Of a stretch of 64,000 nt of DNA, positions 57,632-64,000 are shown piece by piece. The stretch spans positions 868,001-932,000 of the forward strand of contig FJOG01000025.1 in the NCBI GenBank assembly GCA_900073065.1, in the 5' to 3' direction. The notes below the pieces were generated by a model, which did no database searches, was not told the DNA's origin, and was given only the letters and a program-made list of their open reading frames with translations. The position numbers were made by a program, and so were the translations under genes. Each line of letters opens with the position of its first letter. Within the stretch, counting starts at the first letter, position 1. The stretch comes from Phialocephala subalpina. Lineage: Eukaryota > Ascomycota > Leotiomycetes > Helotiales > Mollisiaceae.

Positions 57632-58119
57632 AATATCTTTTCATTTGTATGGGGGGAGTGGGTGATGGGGTTTGGGAATAAGGACATACTCGCCTTTGTA
57701 TACTACGATGTAAGAGAGCATCATATAATCTGACGGCTTTTACAGTTTGAAGATCTCCCGGCTAGGTATGAACATTGTGCTTGAGCCCATGTGTGCGCCG
57801 TGCAGAGTGTTGGTGAATGGGTGCAAGGTAATTGTCTCTGGAGGAAAGAGATTGAAATTTCGTCGCCAGTGTCGTGGGAGGTGCCCAAATAAATCCGTGT
57901 GACGAGCACAGTTCAGTCTAACGAATGTTTATTGTTGTAACAGTCCTAGGACATTGACAGTAGTCACATCAAAGTCCCTCCTGCTTATCTGACAATGTTT
58001 ACACATTTGCTTTTGAAATGACGGTTCGATAAAGGAACATTGCGATGCCGCACTTTAGTACGGTATCAGTACACCTATACCCAAGTCTACTCCCCAACGC
58101 CATGCCACATGACAGATTG
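57632..58119. other. Convergent 3' intergenic region, pmt2 and P450
   Basis: Facing 3' ends of two genes. No supported ORF. Confidence 0.5.
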
Positions 58120-59926
58120 TTACCACCCCTCCACAATTGTTGTCTTCAGTGGAAGTCCCCCAACCATCCGTGCTGTGATGCCCCACGATATATTAAGGTC
58201 TTCCGTCTCTCCATGCGGAGGCTTGATATCAAAGCTACCAATCAGCTGAGCCAGAAGAGCTTTGTTTTCCGCAAGCGCAAATCCTGTGCATTGTTAGTGA
58301 TATTCATGAAAATCAGCTTGAAGAATATTCTCACCTCTCCCAATACAACTCCTCGACCCATACCCAAAACTAAGAAACGCCAAACTATCCTTCGCACCCC
58401 CATTAACCTTATCCGTCAACCACCTCTCCGGGTTAAACTCCCTAGCATCCTCTCCCCACAACTTCTTGCTCTTATTAATCGCCCACATATGGATCTGTAT
58501 CACTGTTCCCTTCGGAAACACAGTCCCGCCGATCTCGACGGGGGATTGGGCGATTCGTCCTAAGACGGGGACCGGGGCGTAAACGCGCAGGATCTCTTTG
58601 GAAACGGCTTCGAGGTAGGGGAGTTTGTCGAGAATGGATTCGGTAACTTCGACGCCTGAGGTGGGGCTTGGGAGATTTTCGCGGATTTCTGACCGGAGGC
58701 GCTGCTGGATGTGGGAGTAGCGGGGTTGTGAGAGGAGGTAGATACCCCAGGTGACTGCTGTTGCGGAGCTATACGATATTAGCAAAGATACACTCGGAGA
58801 ATTGGAGTCAGTTACGTTTCATGGCCAGCGCCGAGAAGTGTCTTGGATTGATCTACTAAGTTCTCAACACTGAAAGCACCGTTTTCCATGGCGGCGGATA
58901 TGATATCTTGGTGCACGGCTTTGGTATCCTTCTCTTTTGGCATATCACTCTGTCGCTCAGCGATGAAGTTCCTAATCCAGTTCGTCACAGCTCCAACGGC
59001 TTCTCGAAGAGTCCTAGCATTTGCTGTGGGAAGAGAGTTGATGAGAGTAGGGTGCGTAAGCAAAGACAAGATGAAGGCCAGCCTTGAATTGGCATTTGGG
59101 AGGAATGCAGCTCGGTAGGAAGTATTTAGATCAGTCTCGGGATGCGAGAGTGCGTGGAAATCTGAGCCGAATCCCGCTTTGCTGATGATGTCCAAAGAGA
59201 CACGACCGGCCCAGTCGTCGATGTCGATGATTGCTGATGAGTTCTTCTCGGGAGAACTGGACTGGATTTCTTGCTTGATGAGGGTTGTCATTTCTGTCGC
59301 TTTTCCCCAGAATAGTGGATACAGATTCTTGATGACCTTGAAGTTGAATACTGGCAAGAGGTGCTTTCGTTGATACTGAGAAGAGGTTAGAGACATGTCC
59401 ACAAGTACTCAAACTTGAAAGGTCATACTTTATGATCCTTGCCCTCTGCAACAACGAGGCCGTTTCCGAGGATGCTTTCCAGAATCTTTTTCAGCTTAGG
59501 TCGCTTGGTGAAGTGATCGGCTTTGGTGCCAAGAAATTCCGCCACGAGCTTAGGATCGGTGATCGTGACGATTTCGCTATTGAACATATCGAGAAATCGT
59601 ATGAAGCCATTGTTTGGGACAGTATCCATCAACTCAAGAATCTCGTTGGAATTATGCGGTTTTATAAAATGCTTGAGATTTCTCTACAATCATTTGTTAG
59701 TAAAGACATGGTAGGTGAAGAACACATAAAGTACCGGTTCTTGAGGGAGTTTGAGTAAAGGACTGAAGTAATATGGCTTCAAGAACACCAACCAGATAAT
59801 ATTAAATAAAACAAATATACTGAATGTCAAGGCTGCTAGGCTGGAGAGTGAAAAAGGTGTTGCCATGAAACGGCTGCAGAGAAAGGTAGTAGAGCCAGCT
59901 AAGGCCAGCATTACAAGAGTCGACAT
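58120..59926 (-). CDS. Cytochrome P450 monooxygenase
   Basis: Five exons: 59926-59735, 59671-59429, 59375-58816, 58768-58335 and 58283-58120, giving 530 residues. An N-terminal membrane anchor (LAALTFSIFVLFNIIWLVF) is followed by the P450 fold. The I-helix AGHETTSATAVTW spans the third intron. The K-helix ExxR is KEILR (about 390-393) and the PERF-type motif is FNPERW. The haem loop FGYGSRSCIGRGFALAE has its ligand Cys at about 473 and is completed by the last splice. All catalytic landmarks are intact. The substrate is not deducible. The divergent neighbour is a glycosyltransferase; a tailoring role is conceivable but no backbone enzyme is in the window. Confidence 0.92.
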
Positions 59927-60969
59927 CTCGCAGTAATATTCAAAACAAGCACTATGATAAAGTCCAAGATAGCTCAGAACAATCTACAATACATAATGTC
60001 AAAGCAAATTGCAGATTGCATTCTTCTTATATGGGACAGTTGTGAGTAACACGGTGCAAGGACACGCCGTGCTGGCCGAGGTAGGCTTGCAGAGTGCGCA
60101 AAGTACGAAAGCATCACTCTCTTTGGTTCGGATATTGCCTAACAAGGATAGCTGGATGCAATCTGACGCTGACGTGAGCGGGGCATCATCCTTGGCATCC
60201 TATCGAGTCGGCCGGTGGTAGAAATCAAGCTGAAGGAGTATATTGCTTTTGAGCCGCAGTGAACCACCCAGATGGGTCGTGGGATGCAGCATGCAGCATT
60301 GTGAGGCTCGAGATCGATATCTGGTGGATGATGATGGATAAGGGGAGCGCTGTCTTGGCACCCTCGCATTTCGGATTAACCTTTATTCCAGCGGTCTGTT
60401 CTCTCGAGTTCACTCCTGTCGATACCGCGATCAATCAACCCACTTCACTTTGGCTCAGTTGCTGCCGATGAGTTTGCACTCTGTGTTCCTTGCAATATCG
60501 TCCCAAAATGTTAATCAACATATATCAAGCAACATCAATGGCTGCAACGCGTGCGCCACTCCAACTCCTCGATGGATCTGGAATGACTAGCTCCAGTCCT
60601 AACACAACGTTCTGGTTCAAGCCGTTTGGTTTCCCTTTTGAGTGTTCATGTATATGTTCTCCAGTGTGTGGCCAATACGTGTTGAGTATCCTCGCGACCT
60701 GGCAGAAAATGGAGACCTAGATTGACGCGGAGGAGTTGATGAAGGCACGTTGTTACAGACCGCTCACAACAACATGAACCGGAAACAATTAGGGCTGTTT
60801 TCGATAATATACATACACACTTTCTACTGCAATTGTTCGGGTTCGTTCTTTGGCGCTCCATTATTTCGCCTCCTGATTGGCTGCATTCCCGACTCCAGCT
60901 AGTGCTGATGCTGAGCTCCCCCTTTGCCAAGCGAAACTGTGAATTCATTTAGTCCTCAAAAGTTATAAA
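59927..60969. promoter_or_regulatory. Divergent promoter region, P450 and glycosyltransferase
   Basis: About 1.04 kb between the two start codons on opposite strands, with no supported gene. Shared control of the two genes is possible, but I recognise no binding site. Confidence 0.4.
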
Positions 60970-62280
60970 ATGGAAGATGTGCCTCTCCAGCATTGCAAAA
61001 TGGCAAGCCCTCAATTTGCCATTCCAGAAGAATTCAAGAACGCCATTCGTTACGTCGAATCCCAGGATCTACGATCTGACGATGAAATCCTCAACTCGTT
61101 GACGAAGCATGTTCCTATGAATTCGGAAAAGAACATCTGGGCGTTTTGGCATTCTGGTGCCCTTTCCATGCCATCTTGGTGTCAACGAAATGTCGTGAAT
61201 TGGGTGCGTCTATGCGGTCCGTCATGGACACTTCGTGTTCTCGACAATGTCCCTGGTTCTCCGAACAATGCTCTCAGTTGGGTTCCTGCAGAGATGCTGC
61301 CAGAGACTTTCGTGAGGGGAACGATGGATGGACCGTACACCGGTCCTCACAGTGCAGATTTCCTTCGTGGAGCGGCTCTCTTCGAATACGGTGGAGTCTG
61401 GATGGACACTGGTATCATTCTCATTCGTGACCTTGACAGGATATGCTGGAGGCAACTGGAAGATCCCAAGTCACCTTTCCAGGTCTCTGCTCCGTGGATG
61501 TTTGGAACCCACATGGCGAATCACTTTGTTGCAAGTCGGAAAGGAGATCCATTCATAAAGCGCTGGTAAGTACAGCCACAATTATTACAACCTTGCTCCA
61601 AGATCATGCATCCAACCTTTCGTGCACCACGTGCTGACACGTACAGGCACGATCTGTTCATCCACCTTTGGAAGGATCAGAAGAATTGCGGCCGCATCAT
61701 CGAGAATCCCTTGGTCCAATTCGGCAAGGCAGTCAAATTCGAAGACTCAGAAGCTAGGGGCTTCAAATGGGACTTCAAAGTCCAACCTACAATGGTTATG
61801 GGATATATCGCCCAGGTCCTATCCTGGGATCGCTTATGCATGCTGGAAGATCCAAACGACGGATTCAATGGCAGGGACTACTACGCCGAGAAAGTCCTGC
61901 TATTCGATTCTTTGACAGAGGACTGGAGTGTTGAAGACACGGTCGGATTCGAGGGCCAGAATTTCTTCAACGTATTAACTACGAAGCTCGATGCAGATCC
62001 GGAATCGGAGCAGTACAAGGATGCGTACAAGACTGTCTGGAGGATGCTGACAAAGGCGAGCATGCAGAAGATAACACACGGGAAGGAATTGACAAAGACA
62101 CCGGCGTGTGGCGTGCTTCTGGATAAGAAGGAGAATGAAGGGAAGGATGTGGAACCAGGTACTTTTGCGAGTCTACTTCGGTATGGGACTGTTCACTTTG
62201 AGCAATTGCGGGAGACGATTGATTATGTTAAGACTGAGAAGCCAGAGTATGTGATTGCAAAGGGGCTTCTAGAACCATAG
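60970..62280 (+). CDS. DXD-type glycosyltransferase (capsular-polysaccharide-synthesis-like family)
   Basis: Two exons, 60970-61565 and 61647-62280, give 409 residues. There is no signal peptide. Residues 55-150 have the layout of sugar-binding-region/capsular-synthesis glycosyltransferases: NIWAFWHSGALSMPSWCQRN (an IWxFW-G opening), then SWTLRVLDN, HSADFLRGAALFEYGGVW and MDTGIIL (about 145-151), where the Asp replaces the usual DxD. Further on come PFIKRW at the splice and PQ-like blocks typical of the family. The fungal members are thought to act on nucleotide sugars. Acceptor and product are unknown. Confidence 0.78.
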
Positions 62281-62549
62281 ACTTTGTTTCATAGATAAGA
62301 GCAGAAGTTCAGCGAATAAATGAGGAGTATATATCACTTGACTGGACTATATTTCAGGGCCGTGTGAGCAAGGCCCCATCTAGTGTCATCTCTTGTTTTC
62401 GAGAGCACCTTTGATATGTATGATGACAAACCCCTCCCCAGGAACTCAAGGGTCATACTTAGGCGGTGAAAATGGGCAGAATCCGACCCCTCCAAGTAAA
62501 TTTCTCGAAGCACCGAAAATGCGACCAGAAACATCACAAATCGCCCATC

Positions 62550-63914
62550 ATGCCTACGGAGCTAGAGGAGGTATGTACTGGCTTTCATGCGTGGAGGATA
62601 GTAACTGACCATCTGCAAGCTTGTTGAGTTCATATCTCATGGCAATACTCAAGTCCGGCAGCTTGGTGAGTTCCCTCGAGTCTGAAGTGAAGAGCGAAAC
62701 TGATGTACGCCACAGCTGTTGAAAATCTTGTGCCGTACTCTCTTTCACAGCCCGCGATATTCAAGACGAATCAGCTACTTCCAATAAAGGATTTGAAGAT
62801 GTTAGTACGAGATTATAAAGTTAGTCAAGCCCGGCCTCCAACTCGAGGTTGCGACTTACACCTCCCAGCAAATAGCTCGAGATGCGATTACAATCCTTAT
62901 AAACCTCTCGACTGATCGTGAGGTCCTAGAATACCTTGCGTCAGATAAGGAATTTATCAAAACACTACTTGGCAGAGTCACAGTATGTCAGTCTCCTCCT
63001 TCCACCCTACAGAGCACTTGCTGATGCTCTCAATCCAGAACCCCACAGAACCCAATGCAAATCTCATGTCAATGCTCCTAGCCAACCTCGCAAAATACGA
63101 CGAATTGAAAGAGATTATCACCCTCGAGCGGCCAGCGCCAAAAGAATTATCCTCCAACAATAAAGCCATCGACCAACTCCTCGACCTCTTCGTGAAAGGT
63201 GCCGACGGGACCTATAACAAGGAAGCAGACTTCGATTATCTGGCCTACCTCTTTGCAGATCTCGCCAAACACAAAGAAGGACGGACATACTTCCTCACGA
63301 AACAAGAATACGATGATGTCGTCCCTCTTACAAAACTCACAGTCTTCACAGAGCACAAATCAGACATTCGGAGGAAAGGTGTCGCATCTACAATCAAGAA
63401 TGTTGCATTCGAGGTCGAAGCACATCCATCTTTCTTGTCGGAAGGCGAGATCAATATCCTACCATATTTGCTGTTACCAATCACAGGCAACGAGGAATAC
63501 GAAGAGGACGATATGCTGAGCATGCTTCCCGACCTACAATTATTGCCACCGGACAAGGCTCGAGATCCAGACCCCGCAATCATACAAACGCACGTCGAGA
63601 CACTCATGTTGTTAACAACCACGAGGGAAGGAAGAGATATACTGCGAGATATCAAAGTGTATCCTATCATTCGAGAGCTACATTTGCAAATTGAGCACGA
63701 GGAGTTGCGAGAGGCGTGCGAGAGATTGGTTCAGGTGCTTATGAGAGACGAGGAAGGCGAGGAGAAAGTTGATGAGGGAATGACCGCTCTGGAGAGAAAT
63801 CCACAGAAACGACTGGCGCCACCGAAGGATAATGGCGTGCCGGGCAGTTGGGCAAAGCAAGATGTGGAAGAAGAGGAAGAGAGTGACGATGATGATAAGA
63901 TAATTGAGGTATAA
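62550..63914 (+). CDS. hgh1: Hgh1/FAM203 family protein (eEF2 folding chaperone)
   Basis: Five exons: 62550-62570, 62620-62665, 62716-62819, 62869-62982 and 63039-63914, giving 386 residues. The first exon is only 21 bases and encodes MPTELEE. It joins LVEFISHGNTQVRQLAVENL, the typical Hgh1 opening. Armadillo/HEAT-like helices follow (INLSTDREVLEYL, NLMSMLLANLAKYDEL), then GRTYFLTKQEYDD, HKSDIRRKGVASTIKN and NEEYEEDDMLSMLPDLQ, all family landmarks. The C-terminal tail is acidic. In yeast Hgh1 helps the ribosomal translocase eEF2 to fold together with TRiC. The tiny first exon is easy to miss in automatic annotation. Confidence 0.93.
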
Positions 63915-64000
63915 ATCGTAAGAAAATAAAAGAATACTGCAATCTTCAGAATGGAGACAAAGCCTGGAAACGTCAATATTGAGCACAAGTGTTCTCAGCA

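Noticed and set aside
1..64000. tRNA, rRNA and CRISPR search by eye
   Set aside because: No convincing B-box/cloverleaf, rRNA core or regularly spaced repeat array was found; a tRNAscan run would be the proper test.

Overview
The window is nuclear DNA of a filamentous ascomycete (Pezizomycotina; the gene set and style would suit a Leotiomycete, but that rank is inference). The evidence is many short introns of about 45-100 bases with GTRAGT-like donors and CTRAC-like branch sites, fungal housekeeping families (Sec2, Prp21/SF3a1, Snx3, Rim2, ASH1-type SET, Erf2, PMT2, Hgh1), a fungal acid sphingomyelinase, a Zn-cluster regulator, and a retroelement whose damage has the C-to-T character of repeat-induced point mutation (RIP). 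Gene models below were built by hand from splice signals and frame continuity; every summed CDS length that is given is a whole number of codons.

Layout. 1-4.5 kb: sec2 and the SF3a1/prp21 homologue, both plus strand. 4.9-6.1 kb: two minus-strand unknown ORFs, one a predicted secreted or anchored protein made of two tandem similar modules. 6.07-15.04 kb: a nested mobile-element island. Its outer borders are a 30-base inverted repeat flanked by TA on both sides (a Tc1/mariner-type signature). Inside are very AT-rich DNA, a 615-base assembly gap, and a minus-strand Ty3/Gypsy chromodomain retrotransposon with both LTRs (the left one cut by the gap), a polypurine tract, a possible self-priming site, and a degraded accessory ORF on the opposite strand. 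15.04-15.5 kb: a frameshifted gene remnant at the island border.

16.2-18.7 kb: ten-exon acid sphingomyelinase. 20.7-26.0 kb: a protein kinase and a CorA-like membrane protein, both minus. 26-31 kb: gene-poor, with a candidate 88-residue gene and a 52-residue three-exon gene with two similar exons. 31.2-34.2 kb: Zn-cluster regulator. 37.2-41.1 kb: tetraspanin, snx3 and rim2. 41.6-44.0 kb: ASH1-type H3K36 methyltransferase. 46.3-47.6 kb: a decayed DOMON-cytochrome b561 gene. 49.8-53.7 kb: erf2 and a small mitochondrial-type membrane protein, divergent. 54.6-57.6 kb: pmt2. 58.1-62.3 kb: a cytochrome P450 and a DXD-type glycosyltransferase, divergent. 62.5-63.9 kb: hgh1.

Most genes are independent housekeeping loci. 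They share themes of secretory traffic (Sec2, Snx3, Erf2, PMT2) and mitochondria (Rim2, the small membrane protein), but I see no co-regulated pathway. The most unusual part is the nested island. I found no tRNA, rRNA or CRISPR array.
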